Shown: piece by piece, positions 1 through 10,854 of the stretch | How positions within the stretch are numbered: position 1 is the first letter of the stretch | Layout of the letters: each line of letters begins with the position of its first letter | NCBI GenBank assembly: GCA_028456385.1 | Contig: JALNQF010000007.1 | Span: forward strand, 186,001-250,000 | Direction: 5' to 3' | DNA length: 64,000 nt | From: Ophiosphaerella korrae | Lineage: Eukaryota; Ascomycota; Dothideomycetes; Pleosporales; Phaeosphaeriaceae | Notes under the pieces: generated by a model | What the model saw: the letters and a program-made list of their open reading frames with translations, nothing else | Database searches by the model: none | What the model was told of the DNA's origin: nothing | Program-made: the position numbers and the translations under genes

Positions 1-954
1 GACGTCGAGCCAGAAGACGACGAGGAGGAGGAGGAAGAGGAGGACGATGACGACGACGACGACGACGATCTAGGCGACGACCGAGCGCCAGGGTACCGCA
101 GAGCAAACGACCGAAGGCATCTGCGGATAGCATCAGATCTTAGTGTGATAGAGAGCTCTGCAGAGCTGCTTTACGGCCTTATACACCAGCGCTACATCAC
201 CTCGCGACCCGGCATCCAGCAAATGGCCGAGAAATACGAGCTACAACACTTTGGCACATGCCCGCGTGTGCACTGCAACTCGTGCAAAGTCTTGCCTGTA
301 GGTCTGAACGATAGCCCGGGCCACGAGACAGTCAAGCTTTTCTGTCCCTCCTGCCTCGACGTCTACACACCGCCTAACTCGCGCTTTCAGACCGTTGATG
401 GTGCTTTCTTCGGGACAACATTTCCCTCTCTATTCTTCATGACCTTTACGGATCTTGATATTGGTGGCGGCCTACGCAGCAATGCTTCCGCAACCATTGA
501 CGCCCTGGCCCAACTCCAGGCCCAGACTTCGGACGGCAAGTCACGTAATACCACTCCATCGAATGTCACATCGATAAATGGCGTTGCACCACATAATCTC
601 GCACCCGGCCTCGGCACCGGGAGTATCTACGAGCCACGCATCTACGGTTTCCGTGTTAGCGAGCGCGCACGCTCAGGCCCACGAATGAAGTGGTTACGAA
701 TGCGGCCACAAGACGTTACAGAACTCGACGAAACGCGGCGATATTGGGAAGACCGCGACGACGATGCAGATCGACCTGATGATGAAGACCTCAACATGGT
801 AGACGTAGCTGAAGGCGGCAAAGCCGGAGTGTCAGTAGATCGGCGAAAAAAAGCCATACGCACTAGGCGGCGGGCAGCAAACGGGTCGAATGCCGGCGTG
901 CGAGGAGGCAGCCCCATGGACACCAACGGCGTGGGTGCAGGGCCCACGGGATAG
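1..954 (+). CDS. CKB1: Casein kinase II regulatory (beta) subunit, 5' truncated by window
   Basis: Regulatory subunit of protein kinase CK2, which dimerises through a zinc ribbon and docks the catalytic alpha subunits. The frame is open from base 1 and ends at TAG 952-954, so the N-terminus lies before the window. The first about 25 codons are a long Asp/Glu run (the acidic loop typical of fungal CK2 beta). This is followed by ELLYGLIHQRYI, the zinc-ribbon cysteines in CPRVHCNSC and FCPSC, and the TDGAFFGTTFP-like segment (here VDGAFFGTTFP). The C-terminal YGFRVSERA / LRMRPQDVTELDE stretch follows, then a basic, Gly/Asn-rich tail of about 60 residues. An apparent start at 145 is a GTG inside the ORF and not the true start. 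The family is certain; whether it is the CKB1 or CKB2 paralogue is inferred. Confidence 0.93.
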   Translation, partial: DVEPEDDEEEEEEEDDDDDDDDDLGDDRAPGYRRANDRRHLRIASDLSVIESSAELLYGLIHQRYITSRPGIQQMAEKYELQHFGTCPRVHCNSCKVLPVGLNDSPGHETVKLFCPSCLDVYTPPNSRFQTVDGAFFGTTFPSLFFMTFTDLDIGGGLRSNASATIDALAQLQAQTSDGKSRNTTPSNVTSINGVAPHNLAPGLGTGSIYEPRIYGFRVSERARSGPRMKWLRMRPQDVTELDETRRYWEDRDDDADRPDDEDLNMVDVAEGGKAGVSVDRRKKAIRTRRRAANGSNAGVRGGSPMDTNGVGAGPTG

Positions 955-1906
955 CCGTCTTATGAGAACTGATCGACCATGTCTCATGCACGACATGACA
1001 CAGACCAAGCTGCCTTCTGGGCTTACACCACATCTTTCCTTGATAGCGACGAGCTTTCTGAGAGTGAATGTAGCGCCAAGATAGCTGTGCAACGGGCAAC
1101 CAGATCGAGACGAGACAGTTTATCCCCGTAAGTCGCATACTCAATTTCTTCATTCTTCTGTTTCCGATCGACATTACTGGTTCTGGTACGTAGGTAACTG
1201 GGATGGGGGAAACTTTGTCTCATTGATTAGCATTATTCAGATGAACGAAATGAACGTGAGCTAGATATATCAAGAGGAAGCTCAATCACACAATATATTC
1301 GGCGCTTGCTTGAAACGAGCCGTGTCGCGGTGACTTCCTTAGTGATTGATAGGTGTCAACCAAACCTAATATCGTTCTTTTCCTACATCCTCGCCTGTAA
1401 ACTACTCGTGCGGACGGATTTTCACTCCATGTTTCTCCCATCTCGAACACCAACTCCAACTCCAATCCAGCAAGCTAAATCAAATTAGGACATACTCATC
1501 TCACCCAAACTAGATCCTCACCACAGCGAACCTAAATCTATCCATTAAATCATACTCAACATACAACATCTGATTCCAATATACATACATACACCCCTAC
1601 ACCCAAGCACAAAAGCAGTCAAAAATACGTGTTGAAGTCTCCAGCGGGTAAAAATCTACAGGATGAAGGAGAGGAAAAGGAAACAAAGTCAGGCCCACTA
1701 ATGATTGGGGCTGAAGGGATAACAACACTAGGTTGTCAAACGCCGCGCTCCAAAATGAATGCCGTATACCAAGACGGCCGATGCTTCAAACAAAGAATCA
1801 CATTTCAACACTAACTTTCCCAGGGCATGTTTTGTGTATCTCCAAAACTCTGCCCTATGTCAGATTGAGTATTCGCATGCGCCCTCTTGTACCCTAAAGA
1901 TCATCG
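955..1906. other. Intergenic, convergent 3' regions
   Basis: About 950 bases between the stop of the CK2 beta gene (+) and the stop of SCAP (-), presumably the two 3' UTRs. Small overlapping ORFs have no recognisable content. There is a loose AT/CA-rich stretch around 1540-1620. No RNA gene seen. Confidence 0.6.
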
Positions 1907-4900
1907 TTACTGTATTTTGCGGGGTGTACTCCTTCGGGCCCGTCCGTTGTAGGATCTATATCCGTTTTCCAAAGTGCCGTTTTCAATGCCTGATGGGCCT
2001 TGGAATAACTCCTTGCCAAGCGTGATGACCTTGACCGTGTTTCCGAATCCTACAGCGACACTGCGTTTGCCGAGTCTGGTTATGGGCCCTGGTGATGCAA
2101 CGAATAGGTCGTCTTGAAACGCTCCGGTCGGGTCTTCGAGGTCGTCGGGGAAAAGGGGCCTTGAGCGGAATTCGCCTCCAGAAGACAGTGTCCAAGCTTC
2201 CCATGTGTCGGTGTCACTGGTCAAAGAGTACGTTATGCGGTTGTTGGATCTAAATAGTTGGCCGTTGGGAACGCAGTGTTGTCTTGCGCGTTGCTTCAGT
2301 GCAGATGCAAGTGCAACAGGATCAGCCGTGTAGTGGTCCTCGTCCGGACTAGAGGCTGTTGATGAGGGTGTTGGTGAAGTGTTGCCCCTGCTGATTCCGA
2401 TTACATTCGATGCACTTGTTGATTCCCACACACCTGCGCATGCAACAGATATAACAGTATCCTTTGCGCGGTCTAGACCCTTGCAATTGAACTTTTCGCG
2501 ATCAGATGGCTTACCCAAGCACATCTTCGATGCAGGAGCATCTTCGAGAGTAAGCGTTTGCATGACCATATGATCGGTGCCCTGCTCTGTATAAATAATA
2601 GAAATGGAGTTGACGGCCGGGGCTCCGCAAGCACAGGTACGGCGTGCTGGATGAATAACTCGAAAGGTATGAGGCTTAACCTGGCCGATTTCGAAAGCAT
2701 GAATGAGAGCCCGGCTGTTAAATTCAAAGACCTCAGCCTCTGCATCGCGGATAGCAAATATCAACCCTAAACTAGCAACAGCCTGAATATACTTGATCTT
2801 CGCTGGGTTACTGCCTGGCGGCGGTCCAGGATCAAGACCCGCAACAACTTCTGATCCCGGGCTGCCATCTCCTTCCAGCGAAGAAATGTGAACCTCTCCA
2901 GGCTTAGTGACAAAAACAAGGTTGGTAGTACCTTTGGCGCAAGTATATATAGTTGCGGATACTATCGCACTGGAGCATATACGCTTAGTCTGATGTATGC
3001 CTGTGCGTGCATCCAACTCGGTCAGGAAACCATCTGGAGTAAGGATGATGAGGAAGGGCTTTTCGGCCTCGCCACGAGCTATCCCAACAAACGAGAAGAG
3101 GACCGGTACTTGTTCACGGAGATCGACCTTAGGAAACAATGTGAAACGCGAGGAGCTCATACTCCATAATCCAATTTGGCCGGTATTTGCACACAATGCC
3201 AGGAAATTTCCGCTATTGTCCATAGCGATTGCGTTAGTCGGCCACAAGTTTGGGTTCATCGTGGCCGTTTGCAATATCTTGTGCAGATAGCCGCGTCGTC
3301 CGTTAGACCATATGGCAGTAGAACGATCCAGGGATATGCTAGCGAGGTGTCCTTTGGGGCAAGAAACTAATCGCAAGACATCTAATGTTTGCGGTGAAGG
3401 CAAAGTCTTTACTGAAAATAACGTTTCTTCATCTTCGCTTTCGTCCGTGGTCTCTGGAAGACCTGTCCAGAGGAGATAGTTTATGAATAAAGTGACACCA
3501 GCAATAAGGAAAACAGCCATCAGCGCGGCAGGGAAAGCATGCCCTCGAGCAAAACGGCGGAGACCCTCGGACAGGGAAGTTGGCGGCTGAGGTCTGTCCC
3601 TGCCAGATGCGCCTTTGGAAACAACAAGGAGTGGGTCATAGATGCGAGCAACGAAGTTGTGGGCTCCGGGTTTGATGAAGCTAAACAGCTCACGTGCAGT
3701 GTTGTGATCCTGCAACCGAAGCCAGTCAGCAGGAGTTCTGGCCTGATTGATTGGAGATGGACTCCAGGAGATTTCGACGCTTCGTTTTCTTGTTCGTGAC
3801 ATGAGTTTCTGGTGGATTGATCGGAATGACAGGATCTTTTCGCGACCGTCGAAAAAGTGCCAATTGACGGCTAGGATGATGGAGAAAATGGCCACACTCC
3901 CTGCAAAGCGCGTGCTGAGTGGCAGAGTGCCTTCTCGCAACGCAGTTAGCCACGATTGGCGCTCTGATCGGGCGGCTTTTGTCTTCTGACTGGGCTTCAC
4001 ACGCTCTAAGGAATCTGAGAGTTCCATTCTCTGGACGTCGACACTGAGAACAGCAACGAAGAATGTAAGATGGTACACGAAATCGAAAACAAGTGTGACC
4101 GCGGCGAAGACGCAAAAGTCAGCGACCCAGGGAGTAACCAGCCTGGAGCAGAGGTAGATCAGGGCAAGATTTTGAAAAGCAACTGCTAGAGACAGATGGC
4201 CAACCTCTCCTAACGCATTCCCGATGCGCTGGTGCGGAGGCATCTCTGGGGGTGTCTCGAGGACAACATTAATAAGGCGAAAACTGCAGCGTGTCAGTGT
4301 TGTGTGACCCTATAGGCGAGGAAGTAGACTGACATATTCCCAAGACCGAAACAAAAAACAACGGCAGGAAACCATGGCCGGGGTATGCGCGATAAATTGA
4401 TTCCGAGGTATGTACATAAAGTGAAACTAGCGATGATGCAAACTGTCATCTAAAAAAGTGTTAGTATTAGGCAGGAGTGGGGGAACGAACAGTATACCTT
4501 GGCACATATGGTGACAAGTAAGCCAAACCAGCTCTTGACAGCGCGTAATTGCATCATTCTCCAAATAACATAAGCGGCCGTGATGAGGTAGGATCCGGCC
4601 AAAAGAAGGTCATCAATCAGCGTCATAGGTTTGAAATGGAATTCGTAAAGGCGGCTACTGCTGATGTGGCCGTCGCTAGGAAAGATGGTCCAGTGGGATG
4701 AGTTCTGCTCGGCCAGAAGACGCAGTCTCGGGCCCCAAACGTCGTTTTGGCTAGAGTTGATCTGGTCGAATAGGGTAATGACCAGAGCGTCGGCTTTGCG
4801 TAGCTTTGTGTTGATGAAGCTCTTGCCGGCGAAGAGGCTGCTTGGGCGGAGGGTCATGTTGAGGGAGGATTGAGTAGTGGTGTGTGAATTGATGGTTTTG

Positions 4901-5449
4901 AGGAAATGCTGGTCGTTTTCCAGTGCCGTGAGAGAGCAGTTCCAGTACATCAATGGCGAATGCCAGCCCCAGTCTGGGCCGGCAGCGGCGGCGAGACAGC
5001 CAGTGTTATCGCTGGCGGTCGCTTTGGGGCTCTGGATTGTGTCGCCCTCGTCGTGACCAAAGCCGGGGTCGATGAGGGCGGCCTGGACCTGCATGGCCTT
5101 GCGCAGCACGGGCAATTCAATGGCCTTCATGTAGTCGCCATGGACCCAGACCTGGCGCACGACGACGTCGGCCGGGCAGCCGCCATCAATCTCAGTGGTC
5201 GAGGTCCAGACATGCTTGGGGAGGTTGCGCAGTGACGCGGCGGCGGGGCTGTCGGTCTGAAACACGGCCTGGTAGCAGAGCAGGACGGAGATGATGATGG
5301 TCAAGACAATGGAGAGGAGCCAATGCCGGGCCGTGGCCGCGCCATACGCCTGGAAGACACGTCGGATGGGGTGCGAGGGGGATAACCGTGGTGGCTCAGT
5401 CGTACTGCGCGCGGATGAGTGTCTGGGGCGGCAGGAAGGGGCAGCACGG

Positions 5450-5485
<36 letters not shown>

Positions 5486-5534
5486 AGAAGGCGTGCACTC
5501 ACCCACGCAGCGGATAGAGGAGGTACCAGATCAT
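1907..5534 (-). CDS. scp1: SREBP cleavage-activating protein (SCAP) homologue with sterol-sensing domain and WD repeats
   Basis: ER membrane escort of the SREBP transcription factor in sterol/oxygen sensing. Four exons on the minus strand: 5534-5503, 5404-4498, 4449-4334, 4283-1907 (3432 nt, 1143 aa). The start ATG at 5534 opens with MIWYLLYPLRG, the usual SCAP N-terminus, spliced onto TTEPPRLSPSHPIRRVF. A first membrane segment (HWLLSIVLTIIISVLLCY) is followed by a lumenal domain. The sterol-sensing domain covers roughly residues 270-450 and includes the conserved stretch FRLINVVLETPPEM, which is only restored by joining exons 3 and 4. The C-terminal about 500 residues resemble a WD-repeat region (for example LASISLDRSTAIWS). 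The first intron (98 nt) is low-complexity CTCCTG repeat. The downstream gene ACL4 is in the same orientation, with about 690 bases between them. Confidence 0.9.
5449..5487. repeat. CAGGAG/CTCCTG hexanucleotide repeat inside SCAP intron 1
   Basis: About six tandem GAGCAG units on the plus strand, lying wholly inside the first intron of SCAP (5405-5502). Read on the minus strand it gives a run of about 14 leucines behind an ATG at 5502. That run looks like a signal peptide but sits between a good GTGAGT donor and a GCGCAG acceptor. Confidence 0.85.
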
Positions 5535-6222
5535 TCGGCGGGGCCCTCCTTCAGGGCATGCCCCCAAGTGCAGAGGTGGAAAGGGCGAAAGAGCGCGGGC
5601 GGGCTGCTCGACAGCGAGAGCGGTTGCGGTTGCGACTGCGAGGGTTTGGAGCGGGGGGGAGGTCCGGCGGCTCGTTCATCAGGCGCGGGAGAGCAGCGGG
5701 CGGCCGTCGTCGATTAGCGAAGGCGGCGGTGCGTGGGCGTGGGCGTGTGTACGTGCGGCGCGCGTGCGAGTCCAGGTACGATGACGCGGAGCCGGTTCAT
5801 GGCAATGGGGCAGACACTTGGTGCATGTTTGTCTATTCGTGGCGCCCCAGACGGGGCAGCCGGTTCGCGCCAAGCTGCCTCTGCACGGCCTGCGCTACAC
5901 CATCTTCGCCTAACCGCCTCCCTTTGGGACAGGCACAGCAACGGGAAATGCGTCCCCATCATTACATACAGTCACCTGACCGCACCAAATACTCCTCCAC
6001 CCCGTATCCCACCATCCACATGGGCTCGCCGTTCAGTCTTCCCCAATCACCATGGCTGCCCACGTTGCACATACAGCGACCTGAAGGAAACGCCGGCCAG
6101 TAAGCGTCGAGGCAGACCAGCCGAGCTTCAATCGATGCAACCTCGAGACGGTCGAGATCTAGACGACGCCACGTCGGGGCTTGCGTCAAGACGACTTCTG
6201 GATCATGCTGTGCTTCGCAGTT
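5535..6222. other. Intergenic: SCAP promoter / ACL4 3' side
   Basis: GC-rich stretch of about 690 bases upstream of the SCAP start. Long ORFs crossing it on the plus strand are compositionally biased (Arg/Gly or Ser/His runs) and continue antisense into both genes. No gene supported. Confidence 0.5.
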
Positions 6223-7377
6223 TCAGGTGCCATCCATCTCTTCGTCGTCCTCATCGTCCTCATCATCCTCATCATCCTCATCATCATCGCCACCGGCGTC
6301 TTCCCACTCGTCCTCTTCGCCGGTTGGAGGGCCTAGCGTGTCGTTCAGCTCCCTCAAGATCTCATCAGCATGCTCTTTCAGCCGCTCATCCTCGTACTCG
6401 AGCATCGTGTATAGCTTGAGACAGTTCTCCAGCCAGTCGCGGCTAGCTCGGAGCAAAGGCGTTACAACATCCTCCTCTCCTTTAGTCTTCTGCTTCCCGG
6501 CCAAAAGATGCAGGCACCATCCACCCAGATACCATGCCTCGACACTGCCATCATTCTCGCCCACTAATCTTTCCAAAACCTCGATTGCCTCATCTTCCAG
6601 TTCCGCTTCCATGAGTAGTCTGGAGAGACTGATTCTGGTCGAGTAGTCTGGCACCTTGGCATCATCTGGATCCAAGTCTTTCCACAGCCCCATACTTCTG
6701 ATCAGGGCTGCTTTGGCGTCCTCATGTCTTGATTGTGATATTCGTATTGATGCCAACGTTTGTAACGGTTCAGGATTATTCGGCGCAACGAGCAGGGCTT
6801 CGGTGACTGCGGCTTCGCATCGTGCTTCCGCGTCTTCCTCCCATGATAGGTCCGTCATGTAGACTTCTGCAATACCACACAACGAGTTGGCAACCTTTTG
6901 CTTTTTCTCCTCTAGCACCTCCGTGACATCAGCCTTCTTGATCATCTTGCCCTCTAGTTCACCGATTTCCCTCTTGAGTACCTCTATACCCTTGTCAAAC
7001 CAAGCCACGCTCTTCGCACCGCCCTCCTCATTTAATTGTGCCATCCAGAGGAATTTTTCCGCGCCATCGTTTGCACCCAGCGGGTCAATTGCTATTGCTG
7101 CTTCAAAGGCCTCGCGAGCACTGTCCGCGTCGCCCAGCTCCACGTTGATTTCGCCAAGAAGGTTCAGGGCGGGCAGAGCTGCTGCTGAGGGGCTGGGCGT
7201 GGGTTGAAGGAGGTTGAGCGCCCGTCTCGCGGCGACCAGTGCTTCCTCAGGCTGTGAGGTCTGAAGTAATGTTGCGGCTTGTACTAGCAATTCTTCGGGT
7301 GATGCCTTTGGTTTCGATGCGCCATTCTTTGCACTTTTCTTTTTTGACTTTCGGTCTTGGGGCTTTGTTTTTGCCAT
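6223..7377 (-). CDS. ACL4: Rpl4 assembly chaperone (ACL4-like), TPR protein with acidic tail
   Basis: Single-exon gene, 384 aa. A lysine-rich N-terminus (MAKTKPQDRKSKKKSAKNG) leads into tetratricopeptide-like helices: PEEALVAARRALNLL, LNLLGEINVELGDADSAREAF and later repeats around residues 180-280. The C-terminus, about residues 350-384, is almost pure Asp/Glu, encoded by a GAC/GAT/GAG trinucleotide run at about 6236-6290. In yeast, Acl4 binds the internal loop of ribosomal protein L4 (uL4) and delivers it to pre-60S particles; the TPR body plus acidic tail fit that role. It starts 199 bases from the divergent GIR2 start. A different TPR chaperone is possible but less likely. Confidence 0.85.
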   Translation of the reverse strand: MAKTKPQDRKSKKKSAKNGASKPKASPEELLVQAATLLQTSQPEEALVAARRALNLLQPTPSPSAAALPALNLLGEINVELGDADSAREAFEAAIAIDPLGANDGAEKFLWMAQLNEEGGAKSVAWFDKGIEVLKREIGELEGKMIKKADVTEVLEEKKQKVANSLCGIAEVYMTDLSWEEDAEARCEAAVTEALLVAPNNPEPLQTLASIRISQSRHEDAKAALIRSMGLWKDLDPDDAKVPDYSTRISLSRLLMEAELEDEAIEVLERLVGENDGSVEAWYLGGWCLHLLAGKQKTKGEEDVVTPLLRASRDWLENCLKLYTMLEYEDERLKEHADEILRELNDTLGPPTGEEDEWEDAGGDDDEDDEDDEDDEDDEEMDGT

Positions 7378-7576
7378 GGCTGCAGTATCCTCGGATCACT
7401 GTTCAGTGTGACAAGCAGAACAAGTAAGCTGCAGTGGTTGTGCGGTGTCACAAAGTTGCTCCAAAAATTTCCAGATCGCAAAACTTGGGTGGGTCCAAGC
7501 ACTGACGTGAGTGGGGGCGCGACTTTCCCCGCCAAAAGACGCCTCGTCACCGAATCTGTAGCTCTATCTCGTCGCA
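7378..7576. promoter_or_regulatory. Shared bidirectional promoter of ACL4 and GIR2
   Basis: Only 199 bases separate the two divergent ATGs, so both promoters must lie here. A CRE-like TGACGTGA is at 7503-7510, next to a G-rich stretch (GTGGGGGCGCG). Factor identity is inference. Confidence 0.55.
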
Positions 7577-8395
7577 ATGGGTATCGAAGACCAGAAAGAG
7601 GAGAGAGAGGTTCTCGAGTCTATCTTCCCAGACGAAATCACAGGTACTTACTCTGTCCGTTATTTTGCCATAACATGCAAATACTGAGAACGTCCTGCGC
7701 AGATGTTTCCGAAACCGAGTTCCGCATATCAATAAAACTCGATGATGGCAGACACGAAGATGAAGAGAACGAGGACGAAGAGCGTATGCTATCACCTCAA
7801 ACAAGGCAGAAATCTAGCACGTTGGGGTGCGACCTAACAAAAGACAGCAATCATCATCCTCAATGTCCAATACCTCCCTGATTACCCTGACGAAGCCCCC
7901 CGGCTCGATGTGACCCAGCCTCCTAACGCTCCGAAACATCCCTACCTTGATATACAAGAAGACAAGGCCCGCCTCCTTGACTCCCTCACAGAAACCATCG
8001 AAGAAAACCTCGGCATGGCTATGATATTTACCCTCGTAACAGTACTCAAGGACAGTGCCGAACTGCTCATCACCGAGCGCCAAAATGCCAAGCAAGCTCT
8101 AGCAGACGTGGCAGCCGCGAAGCTTGAGGAAGAGGAGAATAAAAAGTTCCAGGGCGAAGCAGTCACAAGAGAGAGCTTTTTGGCATGGAGGGAAAGATTC
8201 ATAAAAGAGCAGGAGGAAAACGAGAGGAAGGCGATAGAGGATAGAGAGTTGGAGGATAAGAAAGCACGAGTCAAGAAAGAGGAGAAGAAGATGACAGGTA
8301 GAGAGCTGTGGGAGAAGGGCTTGGTCGGAAAGGTAGAGGAGGACGATGATGAAGAGGATGGAATCGATATCGAAAAACTAAAGTTAGCTTCGTGA
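7577..8395 (+). CDS. GIR2: RWD-domain protein GIR2 (DRG-family GTPase partner)
   Basis: Three exons: 7577-7643, 7703-7783, 7848-8395 (696 nt, 231 aa). The RWD domain occupies about residues 1-120. It has the start EREVLESIFPDEIT, the Asp/Glu-rich hairpin (HEDEENEDEE), and the YPDEAPRLDV motif with the family's YPxxxP core. A charged, probably coiled-coil tail rich in Glu/Lys follows, and the end is acidic (EEDDDEEDGIDIEKL). In yeast, Gir2 binds the translational GTPase Rbg2 and the Gcn1 RWD-binding region, acting in the response to amino-acid starvation. Both introns have normal GT-AG ends. The stop is 86 bases from the convergent stop of the next gene. Confidence 0.88.
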
Positions 8396-8481
8396 TATGG
8401 CTCATGATCGAACTGGAATATACCCAATGCAAACTGGCCTCAACAAACCCCTGCAAAATACTCCAATGCCAGCGACTGACA

Positions 8482-9442
8482 CTATGGCTTTGGCTTTGGC
8501 TTGATCACCTTAATCGGCCGTCTCTTTCTCCCCCTCATTATAGTTTGTCCTTCTCTCAGCGCCAGCTCTGTTTCTAGATCCACAATCCTCTGCATCTTCC
8601 GTATGGTTTTCCTGTCCTTCACTAAGTCCCTTTCGTACGCAATCCGGTTCTCCCGCTCGCTCATTCTCACCGCATCAACCCATCTCACGCCATCATCGTC
8701 GCCTTCCAAGGCCCCTGCCGCCTGCCAATTTACCAAGGTATCCCACTCGTCTTCTTGCTTGGCCATGGGCAGCCAATAATTGACCAGCAGAACTTTCATC
8801 TGGAATAGGTCGATTTTCTTTGCGAGGCGCTGGCGCAGTATTCGAGAGAGAGCGGGGGGCTGTGGCTTTGTGAGACGCAGGAAGGGAACACCATTGGCAG
8901 AAGCGATTATGGGGACGTGACGTGGGCCGGACGTTTTAGCGTACGGGCGCACATTGAGGACGGCACGTTCGGTAGGGAGGCAGGCGAGTTGTTCTTTGGG
9001 TGGTAAATATGACGGGGTTGTAGGTTTCGTTCGAGGTATACGAGTTAAGCCGCGGGGTAGTTGAGATATCAATTGCGTCAGAATGCCAGCGCTCGCAGTA
9101 TCACCAGTCGCCAATGCATCCAGATGATCGAGTGTCTGTAAGTCGTTAGCTGCCATCCAGTGGGTTATAGAGGGTTGGACATGCATCATATCCAGCCTTG
9201 AAGCTCAATCCCAATTGATATGGGCCTTGGAGCCTCCTATTCTTGCGAAATTTGTTGCGAATGGCATTGCGCAGAGATACAATATTGTCATCAGGAAGCT
9301 GTACGGTAGCACATCGTGAAAGCAGAGCTCTGTACAGAGCGATGACTAGATGAGAGTCAGCGCTTATTGTTAATCACGAATGAAAAATAAAACCTGCTAC
9401 ACGATGCTGTGTTGACTTTTCAGGGAGGAGAAATCGGGGCAT
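8482..9442 (-). CDS. LYR-motif (Cup1-like N-terminal domain) protein, probably mitochondrial
   Basis: Three exons: 9442-9394, 9345-9185, 9135-8482 (864 nt, 287 aa). After a short N-terminus the sequence reads HRVAVIALYRALLSRC, giving the L-Y-R motif near residue 22, followed by RNAIRNKFRKNRRL and LSFKAGYD. This is the pattern of LYR/Complex1-type proteins, which bind acyl carrier protein or Fe-S assembly factors in mitochondria. The rest (about 200 residues) is a fungal extension ending in a basic patch (MRGRKRRPIKVIKPKPKP). The second intron (9184-9136) is best explained as GC-AG, with donor GCATGT and a CTAAC branch site; it is the only junction found that keeps the conserved frame. Exact function unknown. 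Confidence 0.68.
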
Positions 9443-9784
9443 GCATGGGTTGTTGGTGTGGTGGCAGTTGCTTGTATGAAAACGCAAGAGGTGCTGTTTG
9501 CACGCTTGTTGCATAGTCACGTGCGTTCATCCACGCAACCATTTGATCGAGATCATGTTTGAACTCACCTATCAAATATTTTCTACAACAGTTTAGTGAT
9601 GATATTTCAAGACTTGTGCGCCTTTTTTGAAATTATTTCATTGCTAGTAACTATCCATTGGACCTGAACTCCAATCCTATGCTTATCATTGTGCCACTAT
9701 GCCCCTCAGCATGCTAACTCATCTTGATCCACTAATTGAGACTGCCTTACCCCATATGAATCACCATCTTTCGCAGAATGCTAC
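9443..9784. other. Intergenic
   Basis: About 340 AT-leaning bases between the LYR gene promoter and the MMS2 3' end (both minus). Nothing coding seen. Confidence 0.5.
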
Positions 9785-10411
9785 CTAGAATGTTGTGCCT
9801 TCAGGCGGCTGAGGAAGCTTCTTATTCTGAGGCAAGGCCATGTACCTAATTTCGTCAGCCCACTGCAGAAGACACACCAGAACCCTTGGCTAACCTTCGC
9901 AGCTCGATGAGTATGGTTTCCATGGTGAAGTCTCGTTTCCACTGGGCTAGGCAAGGCAGCTTGGTTGGGTCGACCTATGCGTATTAGCCAATGCGGCCAT
10001 AATTACAGCGGCATTTTGGTTTTGCACCTTTCCATTCTGCGGATTTGCGCATGGGAGGTTAATCTTGGATGTGAAGGATATCTCGGGAGGGACATCGGGG
10101 TAGTTTGGGCCGCAGTGAATCTTCACGCTGTAGATGCGATTCTCGTGGACACTCTAGAAGTCGAGTCAACAGGCGCCTAGAGATGATTCAGGAAACGCAT
10201 ACATGTGGAGGGCCGAGGATGGTGCCGTTCCAGTCGGACATGAGGAGATCATCTCCATTATCAAGCCCGTACGAGCAAGCCTCTGTTAAGCTTTAGTTCT
10301 TCGCAAAGCGACATGGCAACTGATGCGGCTGCTCATACCAGCTCCAAGGCCTTTCTCGCCCTTCTCTAGTTCCTCAAGCAAGCGGAAGTTTCGGGGAACT
10401 TTGGCGCCCAT
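9785..10411 (-). CDS. MMS2: Ubiquitin-conjugating enzyme variant MMS2 (UEV)
   Basis: Five exons, all too short to stand out as ORFs: 10411-10339, 10282-10203, 10153-10028, 9974-9895, 9845-9785 (420 nt, 139 aa). The protein starts [20 protein letters not shown]. It contains [40 protein letters not shown] and [15 protein letters not shown], and ends QPPEGTTF. This is the E2 fold, but the HPN/active-site cysteine segment is replaced, as in all UEVs. Mms2 pairs with Ubc13 to build K63-linked ubiquitin chains on PCNA in error-free post-replication repair. All four introns are GT-AG, 44-54 nt. It is divergent from MON2, 443 bases away. Confidence 0.95.
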
Positions 10412-10854
10412 TGTTGTGGCAGTGGTGTGGATGATGATACAGGGTAGATGAGCAACAACCCCGCTATCGGCTGGGTGGTGGTGATGGAAGTCAAGTTGGG
10501 CGCGCTGCGAATTTACGTTATAGTGCAGGATATAGGCTAGCGTTAGTTGTCCAGGGCCTTGGAGTACCGGTGAGATATCAGTTTATCCTAGGCGGAAATC
10601 ACAAACACGACATGGAAGGCTGTACAGAGTGATTGCTGCTGTTAGGTGGGGCGGTCAGGTCGCGCGCTATGACGGTGCAGGAGCAAGGGTCCGACCTGCC
10701 ACGGTACGGTACATCTGTTTGGCCGGACACCGCATCTGCGTCCAACACCCATAACCACTCCTTTCTCCGCTTAATATGGAAGCTGAACACGCGTGATTCT
10801 TGTCAGTTTAGGACTCATGGAGTATGACTGGATAACCAGGCTAGTCCCTCGACC
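10412..10854. promoter_or_regulatory. Divergent promoter region MMS2 / MON2
   Basis: 443 bases between two divergent start codons. The only ORFs are short and overlap on both strands. No specific site claimed. Confidence 0.45.

Noticed and set aside
4450..5502. SCAP start with a poly-leucine signal peptide
   Set aside because: The leucines come from an intronic CTCCTG repeat; a 32-nt exon upstream with a GTGAGT donor gives the conserved N-terminus and keeps the frame.
5291..6103. 270-codon plus-strand ORF
   Set aside because: It is antisense to SCAP exons and compositionally biased (Arg/Gly/Ser); no domain.
6227..6646. Serine-rich plus-strand ORF
   Set aside because: It is the antisense of the Asp/Glu codons of ACL4.
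9136..9184. A 31-nt GT-AG intron (GTCCAA...GGCAG) in the LYR gene
   Set aside because: Shorter than any other intron here and it ignores the CTAAC branch; the 49-nt GC-AG intron fits better.
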